64,000 nucleotides of DNA, taken from Candidatus Synechococcus calcipolaris G9. Lineage in GTDB: Bacteria > Cyanobacteriota > Cyanobacteriia > Thermosynechococcales > Thermosynechococcaceae. Under the pieces are notes generated by a model. The model saw nothing but the letters and a program-made list of their open reading frames with translations, was not told the origin of the DNA and ran no database searches. The position numbers were made by a program, and so were the translations under genes. Shown here one piece after another: positions 34,965 through 43,344 of this stretch. The stretch is taken from positions 1,699,747 to 1,763,746 of the forward strand of contig NZ_JAKKUT010000002.1 of assembly GCF_029582805.1 (NCBI RefSeq), given 5' to 3'. Each line of letters opens with the position of its first letter. Within the stretch, counting starts at the first letter, position 1.

Positions 34965-36386
34965 CTAATCCAAGGTTTGAATCGTTAATACCTGGGGTGG
35001 GGTGGCATCGGCAGGGTAGAGAAAACTGAGGCGAGTTGGCCGGATCTCCCCAGGTTGGAGGGTTAACCGCAGCAGTTCCGGCCCCTGCTCCCCCTGGCGT
35101 TGCACTAAATGGACAAATTGGCTTTGGGGTGTGCCCCGATCGTCCCGATAGTGGAGGCGAACCGTTCCCCGAAAAAATATGCGGTTGGGAGGTGTTTCAT
35201 AGAACCTTAGTCCCGCAGCGGGGGCATCAAATTTGATCGGGGTTTGCAGGCTCACCGTCACGGTTTGGGGTTGGGTTGTATTATTCTGTAGGGGCAAAAA
35301 TACATCGTACTCAATGCCGTAGTTGCCATGGGCAGCATAGGCCGTATCTGGATAGCGGACGACGAGAGGGGCGGTTTGAATTTGCCCCGTACCCATGGTT
35401 CCGCCCACTAGACTACTGAGGGGATAGGAGACCCGTTGCCCAGACTCAGGAATGGTGAGGGGCGTTTGTCCAGGATTTTGCCAGCGAGAGCCGATGCCAA
35501 CCCCCGCAACCCGGCCATAAACTAAGGGGCCACTGGCTTCGGGGTCACTGGGGGTGCGATCGCGGGGGGTAACAAGGGCACCATTTTTGAGAATGGACTG
35601 CCACTCATCGAGGGTGGGCGATCGCTCCTGTTCGGCTTGATCGGTGTCCCTAGGGGCATATAACCCTAAACTGGCTAGATAAATGGGGCCACTACTGCGG
35701 GCCCGAATTAAGGTGGAGCGGCCATTGAGGGGCGGTGTTAGGTTCTGGACAGGAATGGGTAGATTCAGGATCAGACGACTTTCTCCCCCTGGAATAATGA
35801 TTTGATCGGGCAACTCCGGCGATCGCTGCCCACGCAAAACATCATTCATCACCCGATCTCCAGGGCCAGCATAGATCCGACCTAGGGGATTGGGCTGACT
35901 AGGGGGTAGGGGAATAAAGGGCGCATCGGGTTGACTTAGATAACTAGCTCCTTGGAGTAGATCCACCGTGACTGGGCGATCGCCCGGATTATGGGCTAAA
36001 ACCCCCAGGTAAAGCGTTCGCAGATCATTCTCTTGGGGCGGTTTTGCAATGTGGTGGGCAAAAATATCAAATCGACCCCGAAAGGCATAATTGAGATGGG
36101 CCTCTGGGGTGATCATGCCCGTGGGTGGGAAGGTTGAAAGCAAAATCCCTTCACTTTGAACCACCTCTGGACTATTACTATTAAAAACCGGCACCCTATC
36201 TAAACGACCCGGCAGTGGCAAAATGGGTTGGGGCTGCTCAATAATAACCTGTTCCCCAGAATCCGCTGGATGGGTAGCTAGGGGCGTGAAGGAAAATCCT
36301 AGGGCGATCGCCAGGGCCGATAGCCAATACATTCCCAGACGGAAGTTTGAAACCATAGAGAATCTTGAAACCATAGATCTGTGCAT
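34965..36386 (-). CDS. DUF3370 secreted protein
   Basis: A 473-residue cyanobacterial DUF3370 protein. An N-terminal hydrophobic stretch (MYWLSALAIALGFSFTPLAT, residues ~19-38) acts as a signal or anchor, so the body should be periplasmic or outer-membrane associated. The DUF3370 pattern begins with LPGRLDRVPVFNSNSPEVV, followed by beta-rich sequence including YLGVLAHNPGDRPVTVDLLQ and GPIYLASLGLYAPRD. Function is unknown. In-frame ATGs at residues 1, 6 and 11 make the exact start uncertain. It lies 22 bases downstream of the J-domain gene on the same strand. Confidence 0.85.
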   Translation of the reverse strand: MHRSMVSRFSMVSNFRLGMYWLSALAIALGFSFTPLATHPADSGEQVIIEQPQPILPLPGRLDRVPVFNSNSPEVVQSEGILLSTFPPTGMITPEAHLNYAFRGRFDIFAHHIAKPPQENDLRTLYLGVLAHNPGDRPVTVDLLQGASYLSQPDAPFIPLPPSQPNPLGRIYAGPGDRVMNDVLRGQRSPELPDQIIIPGGESRLILNLPIPVQNLTPPLNGRSTLIRARSSGPIYLASLGLYAPRDTDQAEQERSPTLDEWQSILKNGALVTPRDRTPSDPEASGPLVYGRVAGVGIGSRWQNPGQTPLTIPESGQRVSYPLSSLVGGTMGTGQIQTAPLVVRYPDTAYAAHGNYGIEYDVFLPLQNNTTQPQTVTVSLQTPIKFDAPAAGLRFYETPPNRIFFRGTVRLHYRDDRGTPQSQFVHLVQRQGEQGPELLRLTLQPGEIRPTRLSFLYPADATPPQVLTIQTLD

Positions 36387-36408
36387 GAATCGTGCCTAAG
36401 GACTGGGG

Positions 36409-37047
36409 TCAAACATTGGCTCTATCATAGGCATTGGCTGCATGGCGAAACAGTTCCTGGCCCGTATGCAGATAATAATCATTAAAACACTGGCTAAACC
36501 GATCCATCTCCTCCAGTCCATCCCCAATTAGACTTAAGCAATAGAATAAATTTGTCGCCACCTTGGCCACTTCGGTTGGATTGGGCATCATCTGAAAACA
36601 GCGTTGGGCAAGGGCTAGGGATTGTTGGCAACGGTCGAGGTAAGATTGAAATTCTGCCATTAGGTCATCATCAAAGGGATCTGCCGCCAAGGCATTCAAC
36701 TGGGAGGGTAGGGGTTCAAGAATCCCATCAATGAGATGGCAAACCGGATGATACACCTGTGAGAACCACCACTGTAGCTCTAAATCATGGCCACGCTGCG
36801 GATTGGGGACGGTTTGCCCTATGGTGCGACATCTTTGCCGCTGCTCATCGTAGCTTTGGCGGTGCTGGGGATCCCCCAATACTTCGTAGGCAGCATTAAT
36901 TGCGGCCATCCGTTCATGGTTGGCAGCAGTCGTCAAGTTAAGATCGGGGTGAAATTGCTTGACTAAACGGCGATAGGCATCCTTAACCTCTTCCTGGCTA
37001 GCCGAAGCGGAAATCTGGAGGATGGTGTAGTAATTGGTGTCTGACAT
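36409..37047 (-). CDS. J-domain protein (DnaJ-like, no zinc domain)
   Basis: A 212-residue protein whose first ~70 residues form a J-domain: NYYTILQISASASQEEVKDA, with the essential HPD in KQFHPDLN. J-domains stimulate DnaK ATPase. The rest has no glycine/phenylalanine-rich or CxxCxGxG region, and is helical with a cysteine pair (CHLIDG, RCQQSLALAQRC). It is therefore a specialised co-chaperone with an unknown client. I start at MSDTNYY; an in-frame ATG at 37056 would add three residues. Confidence 0.88.
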   Translation of the reverse strand: MSDTNYYTILQISASASQEEVKDAYRRLVKQFHPDLNLTTAANHERMAAINAAYEVLGDPQHRQSYDEQRQRCRTIGQTVPNPQRGHDLELQWWFSQVYHPVCHLIDGILEPLPSQLNALAADPFDDDLMAEFQSYLDRCQQSLALAQRCFQMMPNPTEVAKVATNLFYCLSLIGDGLEEMDRFSQCFNDYYLHTGQELFRHAANAYDRANV

Positions 37048-37175
37048 AAAATCCAAAAATAGAAAAACTATAATTTAGTTATAGATCCATGGAAATCCGG
37101 TTAAATCACGGCTGTGATCAAGCATATATCGACAGTACAGGAAGCGTCAGTACAGGATCAGTATAGGGTAAGCCA

Positions 37176-38384
37176 TTGACAGAACCGACAGCACAGATTT
37201 GTATTCTTGGGGGTGGGTTTGCGGGTCTCTACACCGCCCTTCGCCTTGGCCAACTCCCCTGGGATGACATATCCCAACCCGTCATTACCCTAGTGGATCA
37301 GGGCGATCGCTTTGTATTTACCCCCCTCCTATACGAGCTTTTGACGGGAGAACTCCAATCTTGGGAAATTGCGCCCCCCTTTAGTGAACTTCTGAAGGAG
37401 ACCTCGATCCATTTTATTCAGGCAACGGTTCAGGAGATTCAGACCAAGACGGCTACGGTGCAACTAAATTCGCAGCAAACCAATTTGCAGGAAACCCTAA
37501 ACTACGATCGCCTAGTGATTGCCCTAGGGGGAGAAACGGCCGTCAGCAATATTCCGGGCATGGGTGAGTATGGCTACCAATTTCGCACCCTAGCAGATGC
37601 CTACCGTCTCGATGAGCGGTTACGGGAGCTAGAGGTTTCTGACCAGGATAAAATTCGCATTAGCCTAGTGGGAGCCGGGCCCAGTGGGGTGGAACTGGCC
37701 TGCAAACTGGCGGAGCGGCTAGGCAAACGGGGCCGGGTTCGCCTCATCGATCGCAATAGGGAAATTCTGAAATCTTCCCCTAAATTTAATCAAGAAACGG
37801 CCCAAAAAGCCCTAGAAGAACGGGGAGTTTGGGTTGACTTGGAGACTACTCCCATCGCCATGGGCCCCAATAGCCTCACCCTCCGCTACAAAGGTGATGT
37901 CACCGAAATCCCAGTGGACTTGGTTTTATGGACGATTGGCACCCAGGTGGCCGCGCCCATTCAAAACCTAGATTTAGCGAAAAATGACCAAGGCCGCTTG
38001 ATCACAACACCCACCCTCCAAGTACCGGATCACGACCAGATTTTTGCCCTGGGTGATGCGGCCTACATCTGCGATCGCGAGGGTCAGCAGATTCCCCAAA
38101 CTGCCCAAGCTGCGTTCCAACAAGCAGACTATGCCGCCTGGAATATTTGGGCCAGTCTGAACCAACGCCCACTCCTACCCTTTAGCTATTCTCACCTAGG
38201 AGAAATGCTCACCCTTGGCAGTGATGCAGCGGCCCTAGCGGGATTAGGTCTGACGTTGGATGGCCCCTTAGCCTACCTAGCGCGACGATTAGCCTATCTC
38301 TACCGGATGCCCACCCTAGACCATCAATTAAAAGTTGGCTTAAACTGGGTGTTTCGTCCCCTGATTGAACAATTGACTCGTTGA
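37176..38384 (+). CDS. Type II NADH dehydrogenase (NDH-2)
   Basis: A 402-residue FAD-dependent NAD(P)H:quinone oxidoreductase, a non-proton-pumping enzyme at the membrane surface. The FAD motif is CILGGGFAGLYTALRL; the second dinucleotide motif is ISLVGAGPSGVELACKL; LWTIGTQ and FALGDAAYI follow, as in Ndb proteins. A C-terminal amphipathic segment suits membrane contact. The start codon is TTG at 37176, preceded by an AGGGTAAG-type site; no ATG or GTG gives a better N-terminus. In cyanobacteria NDH-2 enzymes are thought to sense or adjust redox balance. Confidence 0.9.
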   Translation: MTEPTAQICILGGGFAGLYTALRLGQLPWDDISQPVITLVDQGDRFVFTPLLYELLTGELQSWEIAPPFSELLKETSIHFIQATVQEIQTKTATVQLNSQQTNLQETLNYDRLVIALGGETAVSNIPGMGEYGYQFRTLADAYRLDERLRELEVSDQDKIRISLVGAGPSGVELACKLAERLGKRGRVRLIDRNREILKSSPKFNQETAQKALEERGVWVDLETTPIAMGPNSLTLRYKGDVTEIPVDLVLWTIGTQVAAPIQNLDLAKNDQGRLITTPTLQVPDHDQIFALGDAAYICDREGQQIPQTAQAAFQQADYAAWNIWASLNQRPLLPFSYSHLGEMLTLGSDAAALAGLGLTLDGPLAYLARRLAYLYRMPTLDHQLKVGLNWVFRPLIEQLTR

Positions 38385-38414
38385 TTTTTCGGGACTGACA
38401 CATGGATCCTGTTC

Positions 38415-39227
38415 ATGAATATTATTGAAGAGTCCCCCAAACGGCTAATTGTGCGGGAATGGCCCTGGATTGTGCTGATCATTGGCGGGTTGTGTACCGT
38501 TACGGGGTTTATCCCCCTCCTTTTTTTGGGACATCATGAATTACTATGCCAGCGATCTAGTGTGGAGGAGGCTAGCGCGGAGGAGGGTGAATGTCAAATC
38601 ATCAAATCTTCCCTTTTGGGTACTCAAATTCATCGTATGCCTCTCGCTGCCATTGAAGAGGCTCGTCTGAATCGTAATGCTAGGAGTGATACGGCCGATA
38701 CCTACCAAATGGAGTTAGTGACCCATGAAGGTCATTATGGTTTTGGCCTGCAAACCTCCGATCGCCATTGGCATGAAAGCCTAACCCAGCGTATGAATCG
38801 ATTTCTGGCAGAGCCAAGTCAGACCCAACTGCGGCAAACTCAAAATAACCTTTGGCTGGGCTTATTCTTTATCTTGAATGGTGTCGGACTTGGCGTTGCC
38901 ATCCTAGTCATTGGCATTAAAATCCTCACCATTGAAATTGATCAGCGTTTGGGGGTACTCAAGCTCTCTTGGCAGGGTTGTTTGGGTAAGGATGTGAAAG
39001 AATATCGGATTTCGATGATTCGTGGGGCGATCGTTGAGTCTAGCTATCTCAGTCGTGGCAATATATACGGTAATAGTGGCTTTGGCTATCGGGTTGCCCT
39101 CGTCATGAACTCTGGGGAGCGAGTACCCTTGCGATGGTATTACAGTACCGGCTGGAGCAACAAGGATCATCTGGCCCGAAAAATCCGTCATTTCCTAGGG
39201 CTACCAGAAGAATCCGTAGAAATTTGA
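38415..39227 (+). CDS. Hypothetical two-TM membrane protein
   Basis: A 270-residue protein I cannot assign. There is a hydrophobic segment near residues 16-40 (WPWIVLIIGGLCTVTGFIPL), a soluble loop rich in charged residues, another hydrophobic segment or hairpin near 145-170 (LWLGLFFILNGVGLGVAILV) and a beta-rich C-terminal soluble part. The two-segment layout with similar soluble modules after each suggests a PH-like domain arrangement, but that is a guess. It follows NDH-2 by 30 bases on the same strand. Confidence 0.7.
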   Translation: MNIIEESPKRLIVREWPWIVLIIGGLCTVTGFIPLLFLGHHELLCQRSSVEEASAEEGECQIIKSSLLGTQIHRMPLAAIEEARLNRNARSDTADTYQMELVTHEGHYGFGLQTSDRHWHESLTQRMNRFLAEPSQTQLRQTQNNLWLGLFFILNGVGLGVAILVIGIKILTIEIDQRLGVLKLSWQGCLGKDVKEYRISMIRGAIVESSYLSRGNIYGNSGFGYRVALVMNSGERVPLRWYYSTGWSNKDHLARKIRHFLGLPEESVEI

Positions 39228-39234
39228 GTTAGCC

Positions 39235-39711
39235 ATGAGTAAGCCCATCCCACCTTCACCACCTGGATGGAACAAGACCATCAGCGATTTGTATGCTGAG
39301 ATGGTGCGAGGAGAGCGGGCATCTGTCGGCAGTCCCGAGGTTGACTGGGCACGTGATTACGAGCGCAGACTGATTCCTCCCGACATGCGGTTTCCTCGGA
39401 AGGGCGATGTCTATGAGGCGTTGGAGGACATGACCGTTCACTACATGACTTCGTGGGCAGTACCATTTACAGGCGGCGGTGAGGGACTACTCAAGGAGGG
39501 TGACAGAGTTATTGTTGATTCTGAGCCACATGACTCCCGTGCTATCAGCACCTACGCCAGTGCTGTTGATTACGAGGCGTTGGAGGCGCGGATTGTGCCG
39601 GCCTCAGACCGGAAGGCACCGCAGTATGGCGGCTTTTACTTCTCGTTCAAGACAGTGGACTTGAATCGGAAGTTCAAGTTGGTTAACCAAGAGGAGGATT
39701 CTCATGGCTAA
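39235..39711 (+). CDS. Hypothetical soluble protein, probably acquired
   Basis: A 158-residue soluble protein starting MSKPIPPSPPGWNKTISDLY. Recognisable blocks are PRKGDVYEALEDMTVHYMTS and GGGEGLLKEGDRVIVDSEPH, which look like a small beta-barrel or SH3-like region. I know no family. Codon choice (many CGG, GAG, CTC-type codons) and absence of HIP1 differ from its neighbours, suggesting transfer. It begins seven bases after the previous gene, and a strong ribosome-binding site inside its end serves another short frame. Confidence 0.65.
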   Translation: MSKPIPPSPPGWNKTISDLYAEMVRGERASVGSPEVDWARDYERRLIPPDMRFPRKGDVYEALEDMTVHYMTSWAVPFTGGGEGLLKEGDRVIVDSEPHDSRAISTYASAVDYEALEARIVPASDRKAPQYGGFYFSFKTVDLNRKFKLVNQEEDSHG

Positions 39712-39796
39712 CCATGCGCTGCGGCGAAACTGGCAGGGGCGTCACAGTTGCAATCGTTGCGTCCCGTGCGCCGAGTCGCTGAGCTTGGGTCGGTAG
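39704..39796 (+). CDS. 30-aa CxxCxxC mini-gene or truncated remnant
   Basis: A GAGGAGG site at 39691-39697 precedes ATG at 39704, which overlaps the upstream stop by eight bases (ATGGCTAA). The frame gives MANHALRRNWQGRHSC, then NRCVPCAESLSLGR and stop, with cysteines 16, 19 and 22 as CxxCxxC. The strong site and overlap argue that it is translated. It may be a genuine tiny protein, or the first codons of a gene whose remainder was lost. Confidence 0.4.
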   Translation: MANHALRRNWQGRHSCNRCVPCAESLSLGR

Positions 39797-40118
39797 ATCG
39801 CCAGGGTGCCTGTGGGAGTGAGATAGCAGATGCAAATAATCTATCTCTTGTTAGCTTAGAATTCCCCTGGGTCTTGCTCAACCAAACAAGGGAGGCCAAA
39901 AGTTAAGGGAGGTAGAAGAGGTGAACAATTGTTAACTAACGTTACTCAGACCGATACAAGAGTGTGATCCGGTAAAATAATGTCATCTTCTGGGGATTCA
40001 GATAAGCTGTGCCAGTCCGATTTCCCTGTTTTCATCTGGATGCAAGACTGGTTTCTCCATACAGCCGATACCTCTCCTGAAATCACTTTGATCCGTCTTA
40101 AATGAGGACAACACTTCC
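39797..40118 (+). promoter_or_regulatory. psaF upstream region with HLR1-like element
   Basis: No gene is seen here. At 39931-39948, GTTAACTA and GTTACTCA form an 8-bp direct repeat with a 2-bp spacer, the geometry of HLR1, the RpaB site at cyanobacterial photosystem I genes (consensus (G/T)TTACAWW twice). The match is partial. It lies about 170 bases before psaF, so the transcript would have a long leader. A GAGGA site just before the ATG is present. RpaB control by light is inferred from other cyanobacteria. Confidence 0.4.
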
Positions 40119-40613
40119 ATGCGTCGATTGTTTGCACTGATTCTCATTCTTTGCCTCTGGGTTGGCTTTACCCCTCTGGCATCTGCCGATGTTGCCGGAT
40201 TAGTCCCCTGCAAGGATTCCCCTGCTTTTCAAAGTCGTGCTGCGGCTGCGGTGAATACCACTGCGGATCCGGCATCGGGCGAAAAACGGTTCGCTCGTTA
40301 TAGCCAAGCTCTTTGCGGCGAAAATGGACTGCCTCACTTAATCGTGGATGGTCGTTTGAGCCGTGCCGGTGACTTTTTAATTCCGAGTGTATTATTCCTG
40401 TACATTACCGGTTGGATTGGCTGGGTGGGTCGCGCCTACCTGATTGCCGCCCGCAAGAGTGGTGATGCCACAGAAAAAGAAATTATTATTGATGTGCCCT
40501 TGGCCCTTCAATGTATGTTGACCGGATTCGCCTGGCCCCTAACTGCCCTGAAGGAATTAGCGACCGGCGAGTTAATAGCCAAAGATGGCGACATCACGGT
40601 TTCCCCCCGTTAA
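40119..40613 (+). CDS. psaF: Photosystem I subunit III
   Basis: PsaF is a photosystem I subunit whose lumenal N-terminal domain interacts with plastocyanin or cytochrome c6 in some lineages. The 164-residue precursor has a signal peptide ([20 protein letters not shown], cleavage after ASA). The mature part begins [14 protein letters not shown], has the paired cysteines, and the membrane region [20 protein letters not shown] with [11 protein letters not shown] after it. It lacks the long basic helix of eukaryotic PsaF, as expected. psaJ follows after 27 bases in the same transcript. Confidence 0.97.
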   Translation: MRRLFALILILCLWVGFTPLASADVAGLVPCKDSPAFQSRAAAAVNTTADPASGEKRFARYSQALCGENGLPHLIVDGRLSRAGDFLIPSVLFLYITGWIGWVGRAYLIAARKSGDATEKEIIIDVPLALQCMLTGFAWPLTALKELATGELIAKDGDITVSPR

Positions 40614-40640
40614 ACGATTACCTTTGAGGAGCTTACTCCA

Positions 40641-40772
40641 ATGCAAACAAAATATCTTTTGACCTATCTCTCTACTGCTCCAGTGATTACCGCCCTCTGG
40701 CTAGGGTTCACGGCAGGGCTATTGATTGAATTTAATCGCTTCTTCCCTGATTTACTCTTTCATCCCCTCTAG
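40641..40772 (+). CDS. psaJ: Photosystem I subunit IX
   Basis: A 43-residue single-helix protein. The sequence [20 protein letters not shown], then [20 protein letters not shown], carries the PsaJ hallmarks YLSTAPV, the Glu-Phe-Asn-Arg-Phe segment and the PDLLFHPL end. PsaJ lies beside PsaF at the edge of photosystem I and stabilises it. A GAGGAG-like site precedes the ATG. The psaF-psaJ order is the standard cyanobacterial operon. Confidence 0.97.
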   Translation: MQTKYLLTYLSTAPVITALWLGFTAGLLIEFNRFFPDLLFHPL

Positions 40773-40893
40773 ACCTTACCTTTTGAGGGAAGCTCCGGGG
40801 AGTTATACTTTCGCGCTGTACATGGTCAGTTGCGGGAATATGGACTCCCCCCATTAATCAGAAAGAGCATCCCTCAGAATCTCTTAGATCAGA

Positions 40894-41289
40894 TCACTGA
40901 GAGCGTTGCTGTTTCAGAATTTGCACCTGTTCAGGGGTGAAAATTTGCAGCATTTCTTGCTGAGTGAGTTGCATCACCTTGGCCAGTTCCACTTTTTGGG
41001 CTGGCCGCAAGTTCATTCCCTTCATCGCTTCTTCCGTGGTTTTACCTTGGCGAATGGCGGTTCTAAAGGCCCGGCGTTGGCTTGGCTCTAAAATTGCCAT
41101 AATGCGATCGTTGGTTTTTAAGGTCAACCTAAGGAGAGATTGGCGTTGTTGTTGGGATAGGTTTAATTGCTGCTGTTGGGCCGGGTTTAATAGGGCACCC
41201 CCAGCTTGGGCCTGAACCGGTATGGTTTGGCTACTCATACCTACACCAATGAAGAGCATTAGAGCGATCGCCCAATAGTACCGTTTCAT
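40894..41289 (-). CDS. Secreted helical protein, Spy/LTXXQ-like pattern
   Basis: A 131-residue precursor with a signal peptide (hydrophobic core WAIALMLFIGVGM, cleavage near PVQAQ). The mature part is glutamine-rich and helical (NPAQQQQLNLSQQQRQSLLR, AKVMQLTQQEMLQIFTPEQV). Repeated L-x-x-x-Q spacing, with LTQQE and FTPEQ, resembles Spy/CpxP-type periplasmic chaperones, though I cannot confirm membership. I start at the ATG at 41289; 41304 would add five residues. Monocistronic. Confidence 0.7.
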   Translation of the reverse strand: MKRYYWAIALMLFIGVGMSSQTIPVQAQAGGALLNPAQQQQLNLSQQQRQSLLRLTLKTNDRIMAILEPSQRRAFRTAIRQGKTTEEAMKGMNLRPAQKVELAKVMQLTQQEMLQIFTPEQVQILKQQRSQ

Positions 41290-41384
41290 TACGTTCATCA
41301 CCAAAGCTCCGTGTAACGTTTGAGCCTATTGGATCCATTGTAGTGAATTATCCCTATTCCTAGACGGATAATTTTTTTGTTGGG

Positions 41385-41630
41385 TCAGAAAACATCTCGC
41401 AGCGGCAGTTCAATCCCATCCACAATTGGAACCGGAACTCCTCGGGAAAGATGAAAATAAATCCAATCTTCCAGTAACTCGGTTAAATGGTGGCGACAAT
41501 CCAGAATGGTATTTCCCTCCGCAACTACCCCATCAAAGCCGGGAATGCAACCATGAATTAAACCATCCTGATGATCGTGTTCGTAAACTGCTCGGGCCAT
41601 GGCGGCATTCATATAGTCAGACAACAGCAT
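41385..41630 (-). CDS. HicB-like antitoxin (orphan)
   Basis: An 81-residue protein with the HicB partial RNase H-like fold: YEHDHQDGLIHGCIPGFDGV followed by NTILDCRHHLTELLEDWIYF, and PIVDGIELP near the end. Cyanobacterial HicB antitoxins usually sit next to a HicA toxin (YcfA); no HicA-like frame lies in the flanking bases, so it seems orphaned. I use the ATG at 41630 because the longer frame (from 41690) would overlap the end of the protoporphyrinogen oxidase gene. Confidence 0.75.
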   Translation of the reverse strand: MLLSDYMNAAMARAVYEHDHQDGLIHGCIPGFDGVVAEGNTILDCRHHLTELLEDWIYFHLSRGVPVPIVDGIELPLRDVF

Positions 41631-41659
41631 GGCGATCAATCCTAGGAGTTCATATACAT

Positions 41660-43109
41660 TTAGACGTTCTCGGGCGGCAACGAATTCCACGTTTGGTTAA
41701 TGTTGGCTGCGATCTCATTGCCCTGTTGAACCCGATCGCCCAGGGCCACGCCACCAATATAGTTACTGCATAGGAATAATCCCGGAAGCTGTTTCAGATG
41801 GGTCTGAATGGATTCTAATTGTTGACCATAGCCCAGGGTGTACTGGGGAATGGCCCGTTGCCAACGTTTAACCGATAGGAGTCGTCCCTGGTTGGGAGAT
41901 AGACCAAGTACACGGTGCAGATCCTGTTTCACAATGGCAGCGATCGCCTCAGAGGAGAGAGTGGTCAATTGGGGATCCGTTGCCCCACCAATAAAGCTAG
42001 TAAACATCTGCCAACCTGGGGGAGTCCGGCCCGAAAATAAACAGGATGACCAAATGGTTCCTAGGGTACGAATCCCCTGATTACGGGGAATTAAATGGCC
42101 AAATCCTGGCCGTTGAGGCGGAACGGCTCCATCAGGATAGGCGAGAACAACGCAGGCAACCCCAGGATAGGGAATGGTTTCTAGGGCATCACTGGCTAAG
42201 GTGGCATGGGGCCGTAGTAGGGTTGCGGCAACGTAGGCAGGAATCGCCAAAACCAGCTGATGGGCATGGATGTCTTGATGCCCCTCGGCCCGTTCCACGG
42301 TAATGTGAAAGCCGCCATCCCCCAGGGGAGTAATGGATGTAGCCTGTGCCCCTAAATGAATGTGATCCCCTAGACGGGTGGCGATCGCCGTGGGTAAGGT
42401 TTCCAATCCTCCTTGAAAGGACCCCAGTTCACCGGGTCGCATTTTTGCAAGGGTCAGTTTTGGGTTGGGTACGGCCGAGGGCTGAGATTTGCGAGTTTGC
42501 CGTAGGCGTAGGGCCCCAGGCACCAACCCCCCCCCCCAATTTCTCTAGTTGGACAATGCGCCGAAAGGCTGCGGCCGCACTTAACTGGGCTGGATCACCG
42601 GCATAGACCCCCGACACAAAGGGGGCCACCAGTCGCTCCAACACTTCCTGTCCGAGGTGACGTTGGAAAAAATCCGTCACCGATTCATCCCCAGAACCCA
42701 GGCGGGGCGGTACAAATCCCACGGACCCAAGGCCCGCCCGTAGTTTCCCCCAGGGGGAGAGCAAACCAGAGGTAATGAGGGATAGGGGTCGGGTGGGTTC
42801 TAAGGCATGGAGTTTCTGCTGCCAGTAGATATAGCGAGGTAATTGGCGATCGCCCCGCAGAATCTGATCATTCAGATTTAATTCCGCAATCAATTCCAAG
42901 AGGGCCGGGGTTGGGGCAAAACTGGTGGGCCCCTCCTCCCAAAGAAAACCGTCTTCCCTTTGGGTCGTAATGTTTCCACCCACCCGATCTCCCGCTTCAA
43001 TCACCTGGACAGAGCGATCGGGCGCCAGTTGATGAAGCCGCCAGGCCACCGTCAAACCACTAATGCCAGCCCCAATGACTAGGCAATCAACCGTTGCTGA
43101 CCCTACCAC
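41660..43109 (-). pseudogene. hemY: Protoporphyrinogen oxidase (HemY type), frameshifted at poly-G
   Basis: The oxygen- and FAD-dependent oxidase converts protoporphyrinogen IX to protoporphyrin IX for heme and chlorophyll. The N-terminal part (43109 down to ~42538) has CLVIGAGISGLTVAWRL and VIEAGDRVGGNITT. The remainder (42526 to 41660) continues in another frame with ELGSFQGGLETLP and ends LCSNYIGGVALGDRVQQGNE. The break is at a run of 11 G on the coding strand (C at 42527-42537). One G fewer gives an unbroken 482-residue protein reading LEKLGGGLVPGALRLRQ. So this is a sequencing error, a slipped allele or a phase-variable gene. Both halves look otherwise intact. Confidence 0.88.
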
Positions 43110-43140
43110 TCCCTAATTCCCCATCCAAAATGAGTTAAAC

Positions 43141-43344
43141 CTAAAACCGCTTAAACAAGGTATCCAGATATACCCGAGCCGTGCGGCGATCGCAATCTCC
43201 ATTTTGCAGCAAAAAGAGCGACAATGCCGCCACAAACACCCGATCCTGATCCCAGTCGGGATGGCTCTCCAAGTAAAACTTAAGGGTTTCGTGTAGGTCT
43301 TCCGGAATTTCCGCCAGAATACTAATCGTTGCCTGAGCATTCAT
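43141..43344 (-). CDS. DUF2811 protein
   Basis: A 67-residue cyanobacterial DUF2811 protein: ISILAEIPEDLHETLKFYLE, SHPDWDQDRVFVAALSLFLL and DRRTARVYLDTLFKRF. Size and pattern match the family, which has no known function. I take the ATG at 43344; the open frame runs upstream to 43452, but the extra residues fall in non-coding sequence. It is the last gene before the DnaA-box-rich intergenic region. Confidence 0.88.
   Translation of the reverse strand: MNAQATISILAEIPEDLHETLKFYLESHPDWDQDRVFVAALSLFLLQNGDCDRRTARVYLDTLFKRF

Noticed and set aside
39706-39860. attC-like site after the 158-aa gene (GGCTAACCATGCGCTGCGG start)
   Set aside because: No complementary right arm with GTTAG at a suitable distance.
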